Part shown: in pieces, positions 17,726-26,532 of the stretch
Layout of the letters: every line of letters begins with the position of its first letter
How positions within the stretch are numbered: the stretch's first letter is position 1
Origin: Bifidobacterium parmae
GTDB taxonomy: Bacteria; Actinomycetota; Actinomycetes; Actinomycetales; Bifidobacteriaceae
DNA: 64,000 nt
Direction of reading: 5' to 3'
Assembly: GCF_002860365.1 (NCBI RefSeq)
Contig: NZ_NMWT01000011.1
Span: 53,468 to 117,467 of the forward strand
Translations under genes and position numbers: made by a program
Notes under the pieces: generated by a model
What the model saw: only the letters and a program-made list of their open reading frames with translations
Told to the model about the DNA's origin: nothing
Databases searched by the model: none

Positions 17726-17807
17726 TTGTGCAGGAATGACGTTTTGAACTGCTGTGTTTTGTGCAGAATCAGTGGTTTGAACTTTGGAATTTTGTGCGCT
17801 GGTGATG
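17726..17807 (+). repeat. 33-bp tandem repeat (2.5 copies) before the AAA/DUF4143 gene
   Basis: Copies begin TTGTGC at 17726, 17759 and 17792 (the last partial), sharing TTGTGCAG ... TTTGAACT. They are AT-rich compared with the surroundings and end about 65 bp before the start codon of the ATPase gene, a position fitting operators or promoter elements for it. Confidence 0.75.
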
Positions 17808-17873
17808 CTTGACGCTAATATTGCCAAGGAATCCGTCAGCATTCTTACTTTGCCGTCGATAAGGAGGATGCGT

Positions 17874-19259
17874 ATGCTGCGACGCAAGATCACCGGTGAA
17901 CTGCACGCATGGAGGCAGGCGCGTACCGGCAAGGCACTCTTCCTCACCGGCGCACGGCAAATCGGCAAGAGCACCGCGGTACGCGAATTCTCGCATCGTG
18001 AATACTCCGTGACCGCGGAAATCAACCTGTATGAGAACAAGGCCGCGGCCAGGGCGCTGGCCCATGCCGATAATGCGCAGGATTTCATCAGTCGTATATC
18101 GCTGTTCTCCCATGCGACGCTTATTCCGGGCGAGACCATCATCTTTCTGGATGAGGTGCAGGAACAGCCCGATGTGATGACCATGGTCAAGTTCCTCGTG
18201 GAGGATGGCCAGTTCGATTACATCTTGTCCGGCTCGATGCTCGGCACCGAACTCAAGGGCGTGCGTTCGTACCCGGTCGGATCGGTCATCGAGAAGACGA
18301 TGCGTCCGATGGATTTCGAGGAGTTCTGCTGGGCCATCGGCGTGCAGCCGTCGACCTTGGACATGATCCGCGAGCACTGCATGTCGGGTGAGGCGATTGA
18401 CCCCCATATCCATCAGGCGATGATGACGAACTTCCGTTCGTATCTGGTGGTAGGAGGAATGCCCGAGGCCGTGCAGGATTTCGTCGATCACTACGGCAAT
18501 CTCTCCACCGTCCGGGCGCTGCAGAACGAGCTGAACCGCCAATACCGTCTGGACATCTCCAAATACGCGGGCAGCCGGTCCTTGCAGGTGCAGGCGGTCT
18601 TCGACCAGATGCCGCTACAGCTCATCGACGGCAATGGCAGGTTCTCCGTATCATCCATCGGCGCGAACGCAAGATACGAGCGCAACCAGCAGGATTTCCT
18701 CTGGCTGGTCGATGCAGGCGTCGCACTGAAGACGAACTGCGTGACCGAGCCGAAATCACCGCTCCTACGGACGTCCCAGTCGCCAAAATTCAAGTTGTAC
18801 CAGTCCGATATCGGCATGCTGATGGCCCGCTACCCGATCACGACGGCACGCGCCGCGTACCTTGCCGACCCCTCGCCCAATCTCGGGGCGCTGTACGAGA
18901 ACGTCATCGCACAGGAACTCGCCGCGCAAGGCGTGCCGCTCTACTACTACATGGCGAAGAAACACGGTGAGGTCGACTTCATCGCCGACACCGCGGATGG
19001 CACGGCCATCCCGTTCGAAGTGAAGTCGGGGCGCAGCTATCGCGTCCATGCGGCGATCGATGCAATACTGAATAACCCCGAATACCGCATCGAACGGGGT
19101 GTGGTGCTGTCACGATCGAATGTGGAACGCGATGGGGCCGTGACCTATCTGCCGATATACGCATCCTGGTGCCTGAAGGAGATATGCGGACTGCTTTCGC
19201 CCGATGACGACGGGCACGACGACACGGGTTCGTTCTCTTTGACCACGATTCCGGTGTGA
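17874..19259 (+). CDS. AAA ATPase with C-terminal DUF4143 (nuclease-like) domain
   Basis: A 461-residue protein. The AAA_14 domain at the N-terminus has the Walker A GARQIGKST and Walker B IIFLDEVQEQPDV; a DUF4143 domain follows, with the EVDFI...EVKSG pattern of PD-(D/E)XK folds near the end. Such ATPases are common, often in accessory regions, and their cellular role is not established. AAGGAGG lies six bases before the ATG at 17874; upstream in-frame starts have no ribosome site and fall inside the tandem repeat. It is less GC-rich than the housekeeping genes. A perfect hairpin (19266-19291) follows the stop. Confidence 0.88.
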   Translation: MLRRKITGELHAWRQARTGKALFLTGARQIGKSTAVREFSHREYSVTAEINLYENKAAARALAHADNAQDFISRISLFSHATLIPGETIIFLDEVQEQPDVMTMVKFLVEDGQFDYILSGSMLGTELKGVRSYPVGSVIEKTMRPMDFEEFCWAIGVQPSTLDMIREHCMSGEAIDPHIHQAMMTNFRSYLVVGGMPEAVQDFVDHYGNLSTVRALQNELNRQYRLDISKYAGSRSLQVQAVFDQMPLQLIDGNGRFSVSSIGANARYERNQQDFLWLVDAGVALKTNCVTEPKSPLLRTSQSPKFKLYQSDIGMLMARYPITTARAAYLADPSPNLGALYENVIAQELAAQGVPLYYYMAKKHGEVDFIADTADGTAIPFEVKSGRSYRVHAAIDAILNNPEYRIERGVVLSRSNVERDGAVTYLPIYASWCLKEICGLLSPDDDGHDDTGSFSLTTIPV

Positions 19260-19265
19260 CGGCCA

Positions 19266-19291
19266 CCATCCCCCATGCGCGCGGGGGATGG
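19266..19291 (+). terminator. Hairpin after the AAA/DUF4143 gene
   Basis: CCATCCCCC pairs with GGGGGATGG around an 8-base loop, seven bases after the stop codon. No T-run follows, so termination strength is uncertain. Confidence 0.5.
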
Positions 19292-19463
19292 GCGGGCATG
19301 CAGAATATGCATGCGAAACGACAGGATGGGGCGAACGGGCGATGCGGCCCGCGCCGGTCATGCAGAATCGGGGTAACGACATCGACGGGCGGCCGATCGA
19401 AGCCGAAACATCGCCATCGAAGTCGAGATCGCAAGGAAGTAGCAGGATCAAGGAGGAGAACCC

Positions 19464-22355
19464 ATGCTGCAGATCAACATGGCCGACGTGATAGGCGTCA
19501 TCAATTCGGTGATTCCCTATCTGACAGCCGTAGGTATCCTGTTGGTGCTGGCCATTATCATCACGATCGCCGTCAATAAGAAGACGGTAAAGACTGTGGC
19601 CAACCGCAAACTTATTCATTCCGAATCCTGGCTCGTGGCGTTCGTGGGCATCATCGTGGCAGTGTCCATGATGCTTTCCGGCCCGCTGGCCACGCTGCTC
19701 AACAACGCCACCGTCACCAAGTACATGCTGTCCGACGACACGGTCGCCGCAGCGAACAAGCTGGCCAAAGATGTGCAGGCTGAAGCTATCACCATGCTGA
19801 AGAACGACAACGACACCCTTCCGCTCAAGAGCAAGAAGGTGAACGTGTTCGGTTGGGGTTCCACCAGCCCGGTCTACGGCGGTACCGGTTCCGGTTCCAT
19901 GTCCGAGCAGTATCCGACCGTCTCTCTGCTCGATGGCATGAAGGAGGCCGGTCTCACCACCAACAGCAAACTGACCAAGCTGTACACCGATTACCGCAAG
20001 GATCGCCCGGAAGTGGGTATGTGGGCGCAGGACTGGACTCTGCCTGAAGTGCCGGCCGACCAGTACTCTGATTCCCTGATTTCTGAGGCCAAGTCCTTCT
20101 CGGACGAGGCGGTCGTGGTCATCACCCGTGTGGGCGGCGAAGGCGCCGACCTGCCGATGAATATGAAGGCTGATGGCATCACCTACAAGAACAACTCCAA
20201 GGATTACGACGATTTCAAGGACGGCGAAGGCTTCCTTGAGCTGAGCCAGACCGAACGCAACATGATTGATCTGGTGACCAAGAACTTCGACAAGGTGACG
20301 CTCGTCTACAACGGTGCCAACACCTTCCAGCTCGACTTCCTTTCGGATTACCCGCAGATTCAGTCCGTGCTGTGGTGCCCGCCTGCCGGTCAGACCGGCT
20401 TCTCCGCCCTCGGCGAAGTGCTCGCTGGCGAGGTGAACCCGTCCGGCAAGACCTCCGACACCTTCTTGAAGGATCTCGACAAGAATCCGTCCACCAACAA
20501 CTTCGGCGACTTCGACTACGACAATGTGGACGATTTGGCCGTTGAGGTGATCGACGACCGCACCGGTAGCAAGCTGCACGTTTCCCCGACCTTTGTGAAC
20601 TACTCCGAAGGTATTTACGTGGGTTACAAGTTCTATGAAACCGCTGCCGATGAGGGTTTGATCAACTATGACGATTTGGTTCAGTACCCATTCGGATATG
20701 GTCTGAGCTACACCACCTTCGAGCAGAAGATGGGTGATGTTTCCTACAAGAACGGCAAGGTCAGCTTCGATGTGACCGTGACCAACACCGGCGACAAGAC
20801 CGGCAAGGATGTGGTCGAGGCGTACTACAACCCGCCATACACCAACGGTGGCATCGAGAAGGCTTCCGTGAACCTGGCCGCCTTCGAGAAGACCAAGGAG
20901 CTGAAGCCCGGCGAATCCGAAACCGTGAAGATCTCCTTCGACGACGATGATATGGCCTCCTACGACGAGCACAACGCCAAGGCCTGGGTGCTGGAGCAGG
21001 GCGATTACGAGATTTCGTTGCAGTCCGACTCCCACACCGTGATTGACTCCGCCACCGTGAACGTGCCGAAGACCATCACCTACAATTCCGAAGACAACAC
21101 CCATGACGGCGACAAGATCGTGGCCACCAACCAGTTCCAGAACGCCGAGGGTGACGTGACCTACCTCTCCCGTGCCGACCACTTCGCCAACTACGCCGAA
21201 GCCACCGCTGCGCCGACCGACTTCAGCATGAGCGACAAGATCAAATCCGAGTACACCAACAACGGCAACTATGATCCGGCCGAGCACAACAACGATTCCG
21301 ACGAGATGCCGACCACCGGTGCCAAGAACGGTGTGAAGCTCTCCGACCTGTACGGCAAGGATTACGACGACCCGCAGTGGGACAAGCTGCTCGACCAGCT
21401 GACCTTCGACGACATGGATTCCTTGATCGCCAACGGCGGCTACGGCACTCCGGCCGTGACCTCCGTGGGCAAGATCCAGGTGACCGACGCCGACGGCCCC
21501 GCCTCGCTGAACAACAACTTCACTGGCATCGGCTCCATCGGCTTCCCGGCCTCCACCGCATTCGCCTGCACCTGGAACAAGGATCTCGCCAAGCGGTTCG
21601 GCGAGATGATCGGCGATATGGCGCACGATATGCACGTGGCCGGCTGGTATGCTCCGGCTATGAACCTGCACCGCAACGCCTACGCAGGCCGTACCTTCGA
21701 GTACTTCTCCGAGGACTCCCTGCTCTCCGGTGTGATGTCCGCCCAGCAGATTGCCGGCGCTCGCGAGAAGGGCGTGTACTCCTTCATGAAGCACTTCGCC
21801 CTGAATGAGCAGGAGACCAACCGCACGATGACCCTGACCACCTGGGTCAGCGAGCAGGCCATGCGTGAAACCTACCTGCGCCCGTTCGAGATGAGCGTCA
21901 AGGAGGGCGGTGCCCAGGCTGTGATGAGTGCGTTCAACTACGTGGGCCCGACCTACGCCGCTGCCTCGCCCAACCTGCTCAACACCGTGCTGCGCGATGA
22001 ATGGGGCTTCCGTGGCTTCGTCCTGACCGACTACTTCCGTGGCCGCGGCTACCAGGATGCCGATCAGGAGATCCGCAACGGCAACGACTCCATGCTCGCC
22101 ACCACCGTGACCACCAATCACGTGAGCGACAAGTCCGCCACCTCCGTCAAGGCCATGCGTACCGCCGCCCACAACATCCTGTACACCGTGGCCAATGGCT
22201 GGCAGTACGCCAACGGAGAGCCTGAGGTTGAGACCCCGATCTGGAAGACCGCCATGTACGTGGTCTGGGGCGTGACCGCCGTCCTCGCGATCGGCCTTGA
22301 GGTCCTCGCCATCAAGCGCTACCTCGCCCGCCGCGCCGCGAAGGCCGCGAAGTAG
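19464..22355 (+). CDS. Membrane-anchored GH3 glycosidase with swapped domain order
   Basis: A 963-residue protein. Two hydrophobic segments at the N-terminus (residues about 10-35 and 52-75) and one near the C-terminus (about 925-950) suggest membrane anchoring. The GH3 C-domain comes first (AITMLKNDNDTLPLKSK, then VYGGTGSGSM) with an FnIII-like region, and the (beta/alpha)8 catalytic domain comes last, with the probable nucleophile in FVLTDYFRG (about residue 853). This circular order is known in a subset of GH3 beta-glucosidases. AAGGAGG precedes the ATG. Codon use (many AAC, AAG, TCC; fewer CGC/GCG) differs from the flanks, hinting at high expression or transfer. Substrate is unknown, probably a beta-glucoside. 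Confidence 0.85.
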   Translation: MLQINMADVIGVINSVIPYLTAVGILLVLAIIITIAVNKKTVKTVANRKLIHSESWLVAFVGIIVAVSMMLSGPLATLLNNATVTKYMLSDDTVAAANKLAKDVQAEAITMLKNDNDTLPLKSKKVNVFGWGSTSPVYGGTGSGSMSEQYPTVSLLDGMKEAGLTTNSKLTKLYTDYRKDRPEVGMWAQDWTLPEVPADQYSDSLISEAKSFSDEAVVVITRVGGEGADLPMNMKADGITYKNNSKDYDDFKDGEGFLELSQTERNMIDLVTKNFDKVTLVYNGANTFQLDFLSDYPQIQSVLWCPPAGQTGFSALGEVLAGEVNPSGKTSDTFLKDLDKNPSTNNFGDFDYDNVDDLAVEVIDDRTGSKLHVSPTFVNYSEGIYVGYKFYETAADEGLINYDDLVQYPFGYGLSYTTFEQKMGDVSYKNGKVSFDVTVTNTGDKTGKDVVEAYYNPPYTNGGIEKASVNLAAFEKTKELKPGESETVKISFDDDDMASYDEHNAKAWVLEQGDYEISLQSDSHTVIDSATVNVPKTITYNSEDNTHDGDKIVATNQFQNAEGDVTYLSRADHFANYAEATAAPTDFSMSDKIKSEYTNNGNYDPAEHNNDSDEMPTTGAKNGVKLSDLYGKDYDDPQWDKLLDQLTFDDMDSLIANGGYGTPAVTSVGKIQVTDADGPASLNNNFTGIGSIGFPASTAFACTWNKDLAKRFGEMIGDMAHDMHVAGWYAPAMNLHRNAYAGRTFEYFSEDSLLSGVMSAQQIAGAREKGVYSFMKHFALNEQETNRTMTLTTWVSEQAMRETYLRPFEMSVKEGGAQAVMSAFNYVGPTYAAASPNLLNTVLRDEWGFRGFVLTDYFRGRGYQDADQEIRNGNDSMLATTVTTNHVSDKSATSVKAMRTAAHNILYTVANGWQYANGEPEVETPIWKTAMYVVWGVTAVLAIGLEVLAIKRYLARRAAKAAK

Positions 22356-22415
22356 CCAGCGGCCCTCGGCCCCCTCTGGCGGTCGAGCTGTCAGCCACAG
22401 ACTGATCGAGGGAGA

Positions 22416-22488
22416 GAAGCGGCCGCAGGCTGCGGGAGACGCAGTATCGGTTACTAGTCGATGCGCTCCCGCCGCCTGCGGCCGCTTC
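22416..22488. repeat. Long imperfect inverted repeat after the GH3 gene
   Basis: GAAGCGGCCGCAGGC-T-GCGGGAG (22416-22438) mirrors CTCCCGC-C-GCCTGCGGCCGCTTC (22466-22488): a 22-bp stem with a single mismatch and a 27-base loop. It lies between the convergent GH3 and beta-propeller genes and could be a bidirectional terminator or the relic of a small mobile repeat. Confidence 0.75.
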
Positions 22489-22492
22489 GTCG

Positions 22493-22513
22493 CTTCTCAA
22501 AATCTTTGAGAAG
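22493..22513. terminator. Perfect hairpin between convergent genes
   Basis: CTTCTCAAA-ATC-TTTGAGAAG, 9-bp stem with 3-base loop, followed on the plus strand by TTGTGTG. A weak bidirectional terminator is likely. Confidence 0.55.
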
Positions 22514-22548
22514 TTGTGTGCATAGGCCGTTCTCTCGCGTGCTACGTC

Positions 22549-24126
22549 TCACCAGTCCGTTCGCCGGCGCACGATCATGATCGTCACGATCAGCAGCGCC
22601 GCGACGGCGACTACGATGGCGATCGTCGTCGTGCCGAGTGGCCGTCGCCCGTCGTCGCCCGTGGTCGACCGGCTCACGGATTCCGTGGTGAACGGGGAGA
22701 CGTCCATCGCGAGCAGCGCGGCCGGCCGGGCGGAACCGGCGGCCGGGGCGAGCAGCACGTACCAGACGCCGCCGTCCTGCGAGAACGTCCAGCCGGCCGC
22801 GCGGTCGAACGTCGAGCCGGAACGACCGGAATCGTCGGAACCGTCGTTCCTCTCGAACGCCAGCGTGCGCGTGACCGTGGGGTCGTTCCTGTCGAACGTG
22901 TTCACGCGGAGTGCGATCGCGTCGCCCGCAGTCCCGTTGTTCGCCGCGCCACTTCCGTCACCAGTTCCATCGCCGCCGCGGTCGATCGAGTACAGCAGCG
23001 TGCCGTCCGGATTGATGGCCGAGACGAGATCGCCCGCGTCCAGCCACTGCATGGTGCCTTCGTCGACGACGAGTCTGCCGTTCGTCATGCCGACGAGCAG
23101 GCGTGCGCCGTTCGGCGCGAGCAGGATGCGGTCGATTGGCAGGTGCCGTTCGAACATCGTGCGCACCACCGTCGTCCCACTCGAATCCGAGACGGAATCC
23201 GAGCCGGCATCAGAATCCGATCCGGGCTCATAGGCGTCGACGTCGATCGCCAGCACCCGCGAATCGGCGGTGCCCACGTACAGCGCGTGGCGGTCCGCTG
23301 TCCCGGTGGCGTAGACGGTCGGCGACACGTCGTCCGCGATGTCGTCCATCACGCCGGTGGCGACGTCGACCGCCATCAGACGCAACGATTGTCCGGCGGC
23401 AGCATCGTCGTCGGTGTCAGAGCCTCCGCCCGTATCGCCACTACCGTCCGTATCGTCGACGCCGACGAACCATACCGTCCCGGCCGAGTTCGTCGTGTAC
23501 GGCGTGACGTCGCGGATCACGCCGGTACCGGCGTTGGTACCGGCGTCGTCGGCGTATCGCAGCGGGACGGCGGCGACGTTCTCGCCGCCTGCCGCCGCGA
23601 ACGTGCGCAACGTCCACGAGCGTGACGTGCCGGTGCCGCCGGTATCGTCGCGTTCGATCACGCCGATGCGTTCGCCGTCCGGGGACAGCATGTAGTCGCT
23701 CCCGGTCGAGGGATGCAGCGTGGTCGCGAGATCGTCGACGCCGATCGCGGCGACGCCGTTCCTGCCGTTGACGAGCATCGTCGCGCCGTCCGGTGTGAAC
23801 TCGACGTGCGGCCGGGACGTGGCGAAACCGCCGTCCACCTGCGCGGTGCCGTCCGCGGACAGGTCCGTGATGCGAATCCGGCAGACAGCGCCGCCTTTGT
23901 CGATCGCGAACAGGAACTGGCCGCCGGGAGCGGACGTCAGCGCGATCGGATCGTCGCTGAGGCAGGAGGCGTCGCGCAGCGTCGTGACGGGAAGCGTTCC
24001 AATGCGGTCAATCGCCGATGCCGCGGAAGGCGCGGCTGCGCAGAGCGCGACCGCGGTGCAGAAGGCGAGCGTGGAGCGCATCAACGTGCGCGCCGTCGCC
24101 GGAAGATGCGTGTCATGGCCGAACAT
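22549..24126 (-). CDS. Secreted, membrane-anchored beta-propeller-like protein
   Basis: A 525-residue protein of no named family that I recognise. A signal peptide ends about residue 38 (AAAPSAASA). The exterior part has repeated segments of the type found in WD40/lactonase-like propellers (FAIDKGGAVCRIRI, PHVEFTPDGATMLV, MLSPDGERIGVI, LLAPNGARLLVG). It ends with a single helix (TTTIAIVVAVAALLIVTIMIV) and a short basic tail. Gly/Asp-rich low-complexity inserts separate the blades. AAGGAG lies seven bases before the ATG at 24126. It is divergent from a NarL-type response regulator gene, with a shared 240-bp regulatory region, so the two-component system may control it. Confidence 0.65.
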   Translation of the reverse strand: MFGHDTHLPATARTLMRSTLAFCTAVALCAAAPSAASAIDRIGTLPVTTLRDASCLSDDPIALTSAPGGQFLFAIDKGGAVCRIRITDLSADGTAQVDGGFATSRPHVEFTPDGATMLVNGRNGVAAIGVDDLATTLHPSTGSDYMLSPDGERIGVIERDDTGGTGTSRSWTLRTFAAAGGENVAAVPLRYADDAGTNAGTGVIRDVTPYTTNSAGTVWFVGVDDTDGSGDTGGGSDTDDDAAAGQSLRLMAVDVATGVMDDIADDVSPTVYATGTADRHALYVGTADSRVLAIDVDAYEPGSDSDAGSDSVSDSSGTTVVRTMFERHLPIDRILLAPNGARLLVGMTNGRLVVDEGTMQWLDAGDLVSAINPDGTLLYSIDRGGDGTGDGSGAANNGTAGDAIALRVNTFDRNDPTVTRTLAFERNDGSDDSGRSGSTFDRAAGWTFSQDGGVWYVLLAPAAGSARPAALLAMDVSPFTTESVSRSTTGDDGRRPLGTTTIAIVVAVAALLIVTIMIVRRRTDW

Positions 24127-24236
24127 GGGAGGACTCCTTCATCGTCCGTCGTTTTCGTTGTCTCAACCGGATGCCGTATCCGTGATTCCAGCGTATCCGC
24201 GGCCGGCCGTGCCGCCGTCGCATACGCCCGAAGGCA

Positions 24237-24297
24237 TCAACGTTTGTCGTTGGCGGCGGCTGCCGTCGCCAGTGCCGAAACCCGCCGTCAACGTTTG
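24237..24297. promoter_or_regulatory. Two TCAACGTTTG direct repeats in the divergent promoter region
   Basis: TCAACGTTTG occurs at 24237-24246 and 24288-24297, 51 bp apart, between the beta-propeller gene and the response regulator gene. The shared motif in the divergent intergenic region makes it a candidate binding site for the adjacent NarL-type regulator. Confidence 0.45.
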
Positions 24298-24353
24298 ATG
24301 ATGAACCGTCGCGCGCACGGCGCAGGCGCCCGTCATCACGCCGGAATCGGCGA

Positions 24354-24369
24354 TACACTGCGGATTATG
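24354..24369 (+). promoter_or_regulatory. -10 element seven bases before the response regulator ATG
   Basis: TACACT (24354-24359) is followed by seven bases and then the ATG at 24367, and no Shine-Dalgarno sequence is visible. This spacing would start transcription at the A of the ATG, giving a leaderless mRNA. Confidence 0.5.
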
Positions 24370-25062
24370 GAATGGTCCGATGAAGTACGTGGAAACGATG
24401 GCGGCGGGGCGGTCGTCTCGGTCGGCATCGTCGACAACGACGCCATCACCCTGTACGCGCTGCGCGCGATCATCCCGCGGATGCCGGGCATGCGGCCGGC
24501 GTGGGAGGCGACGACCGGTCGGGAGGCGTTCATCCGATGCGTGGAGGACGACGACCGTCCCGACGTGCTCCTGGTCGACATGGGGCTCGCGGACATGCCC
24601 GGCCCGCTGCTGTGCCGTCTCATCCGGTCCGCCGCGCCGCGTCCGCCGATGCTCGCCATCACCTCGTACCCGATCGAACTGTACGCGTCGGACGCTGCCG
24701 AGGCGGGAGCGCAGGGCATCATCGGCAAAACGGACATGCGCGACCTGCAACGGGCGATACGGATCGTGGCCGCCGGTGGAACGGTGCCGTCGCAGGCCGC
24801 GTCCGACGTGCGTTTCGACGATGCCGGGACGGCGTTCCGACGTATCCGCCGCACGCCTGCCGAACCGGCGGCGACACTGACATGGCCGGAGATGGAAGTG
24901 CTCAACCTGAGCGCGCAGGGGCTCAACCTCAACGAGATTGCGCGACGGCTCGGCGTCCAGCCGCCCACCGCGCGATCTCACGCACGGCACGCACGCATCA
25001 AACTGAACGCACGGACGTTGGGGGAGGCGCTGGTCAAATGGAATCAGGCGAAACGGCGCTGA
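24367..25062 (+). CDS. NarL/LuxR-family response regulator
   Basis: A 231-residue protein. The receiver domain (about residues 18-130) has the acidic pair in VDNDAITLY, the phosphoacceptor aspartate in VLLVDMGLAD and the lysine in GIIGKTD. A LuxR-type helix-turn-helix follows (LTWPEMEVLNLSAQGLNLNE, then IARRLGVQ). The HTH has PPTARSHARHARIKLNA where the usual pattern is TV..H...I..KL, so it is slightly diverged. The ATG at 24367 is preferred because a -10 lies directly before it; the frame is open far upstream. It overlaps the histidine kinase gene by 25 bp, forming a two-component operon. Confidence 0.9.
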   Translation: MEWSDEVRGNDGGGAVVSVGIVDNDAITLYALRAIIPRMPGMRPAWEATTGREAFIRCVEDDDRPDVLLVDMGLADMPGPLLCRLIRSAAPRPPMLAITSYPIELYASDAAEAGAQGIIGKTDMRDLQRAIRIVAAGGTVPSQAASDVRFDDAGTAFRRIRRTPAEPAATLTWPEMEVLNLSAQGLNLNEIARRLGVQPPTARSHARHARIKLNARTLGEALVKWNQAKRR

Positions 25063-26333
25063 GACCGGTCGACGACGATCTGGCCGTCCACGGTGTGCGA
25101 TGGCGCGCGCTGCTCGGCTGCCTGACCATGCTCGCCACCGCTCTCGCCTGGTGGATGGACGCGGACACGGTGTTCGCGGGTTTCGCACCTTCCGTGGGTT
25201 CCGTGGTTTCCGCGGTCGTCGCGCTCGCCGCCGTGCAGGTGGTCGCGTTGGTGGCGTTCGTATGGCTGCCGGTTCCCGCCTGCGTGCTGTGCGTCGTCGA
25301 CTATCTGATCGCGGCGTTCGTCCCCGGCGGGCAGCCGGACGTGCTGAGTCTGGGCGTGATGCTGTGCGTCGGGTATTTGTCGTACCGGCTGCGCACGTGG
25401 GCGGCGCTCTGCGGTCTGCTGGTGGTCTGGATGGGGCAGGGCGCGTCGGCGGTGATGTCGCGTGCGCCGGTGGAGCGCCTCGGCACGGTGTTTCTCATCA
25501 ACACGGCGGCGTTCATGGTCGGCACGGCGTTCGCCTACCGCGGCAGGCTCTCCCGCGAGCGACGTCTCGCGGACAAGTTGCGTGCGGCCGGCGCACTGCA
25601 CGACGCCGTCACCGGGGAGCTGTCCGCGATCGCGCTGCTGTCGCAGAGCGCGGGAGAAGAGGATAGCGGTGACGCCGACGGTGCGCGTGGTCGCGTTGGT
25701 TCGGATGATTCCGGTGATTCGGGGGATTCCGGCGACGAACGTGCGTTGATGAGGGACATCAACCGGCTGTCCCTCGCGGCTTTGGACAACACCCATGAGG
25801 TCATCCGCCTGCTGTCCGAGGCCGATGGAACGTCGGCGGGCGCGGCAGGCGTGGTGACTGCGTCGGGTGCGGCCGTGTCGGCCGCGTCGGATGTCGCCCG
25901 GTATTTCAGACGTCAGGAGCGACGGCTGCGGAATCTGGGATTCCGCGGGACGATGACGGTGGACGTCGACGGCGGCCGGATCGCTCCGGGCATGGCGCGG
26001 CTGATCCGCGCGTGCGGCAAGGAAGTATGCGCCAATATCGCCCGTCATGCGGATGCGTCGGTGCCGTACCGTCTGACGGTGCGATGCGAGGGCGCCCCTG
26101 ACGGCAGCGACATCATCATCGAGCAAAGCAACGGCGTCGCGGGCCATGTCGCCGGTGACGGCGTGCGTGACGGTGCTGGCGTGCCTGCCGGCACCGCCGC
26201 ACACGCCGGACGCCCGACGCTGCGATCGGGCTTCGGCCTCGCCCTCCTGCGCGAACAGGTCGAACGCCACGGCGGCACCCTGTCCCACGAAACCCGCAAC
26301 GGGACCTGGCATATCCGCATCCGGCTGCCCTGA
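25038..26333 (+). CDS. Sensor histidine kinase of the NarL-type system
   Basis: A 431-residue protein. About five membrane helices fill residues 20-160, with hardly any extracellular loop, so it probably senses the membrane or a small ligand. The dimerisation/phosphoacceptor region has the histidine in GALHDAVTGELSAIALLSQS (HisKA_3-like), followed by a Gly/Asp/Ser-rich insert with repeated SGDSGDSGD. The ATPase domain shows the N-box EVCANIARHA and a G-box GFGLALLREQVERHGG. The start (MESGETALRP) lies inside the end of the response regulator gene with GGGGAGG ten bases upstream. It pairs with the preceding regulator. Confidence 0.87.
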   Translation: MESGETALRPVDDDLAVHGVRWRALLGCLTMLATALAWWMDADTVFAGFAPSVGSVVSAVVALAAVQVVALVAFVWLPVPACVLCVVDYLIAAFVPGGQPDVLSLGVMLCVGYLSYRLRTWAALCGLLVVWMGQGASAVMSRAPVERLGTVFLINTAAFMVGTAFAYRGRLSRERRLADKLRAAGALHDAVTGELSAIALLSQSAGEEDSGDADGARGRVGSDDSGDSGDSGDERALMRDINRLSLAALDNTHEVIRLLSEADGTSAGAAGVVTASGAAVSAASDVARYFRRQERRLRNLGFRGTMTVDVDGGRIAPGMARLIRACGKEVCANIARHADASVPYRLTVRCEGAPDGSDIIIEQSNGVAGHVAGDGVRDGAGVPAGTAAHAGRPTLRSGFGLALLREQVERHGGTLSHETRNGTWHIRIRLP

Positions 26334-26370
26334 TAGTCAGGGACGGAGACGGAATGCGTCGGTGGCTCAA

Positions 26371-26532
26371 TCAGCTCAATCGGATTGCATTGTATTTCCG
26401 TAGAGAGGTGAAAGCATGGCAATAGGAGCCTTTCTCGTAGTTGTTCGGGTATGGGCCGCGAACAGGGCTCCAAGTCCATCCATCTCCGCCACGGTAATAC
26501 TGAGTCCTGATTTGTCCTGCATATCCTCCGGG
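26371..26532 (-). pseudogene. Possible severed C-terminal part of the small secreted protein
   Basis: In the same frame as the upstream gene, separated only by TGA, lie 53 sense codons and then a second TGA. The peptide contains YYRGGDGWTWSPVRGPYPNN and a Cys (GSYCHAF), resembling the tyrosine/tryptophan-rich style of the upstream mature protein. There is no own start with a convincing ribosome site in this frame. It is either the lost tail of a ~208-residue protein or non-coding. Confidence 0.4.

Noticed and set aside
19110-22172. A very long minus-strand open frame (His/Val/Gly-rich) across the GH3 gene
   Set aside because: It is the antisense of the GH3 coding sequence and shows no domain or ribosome site.
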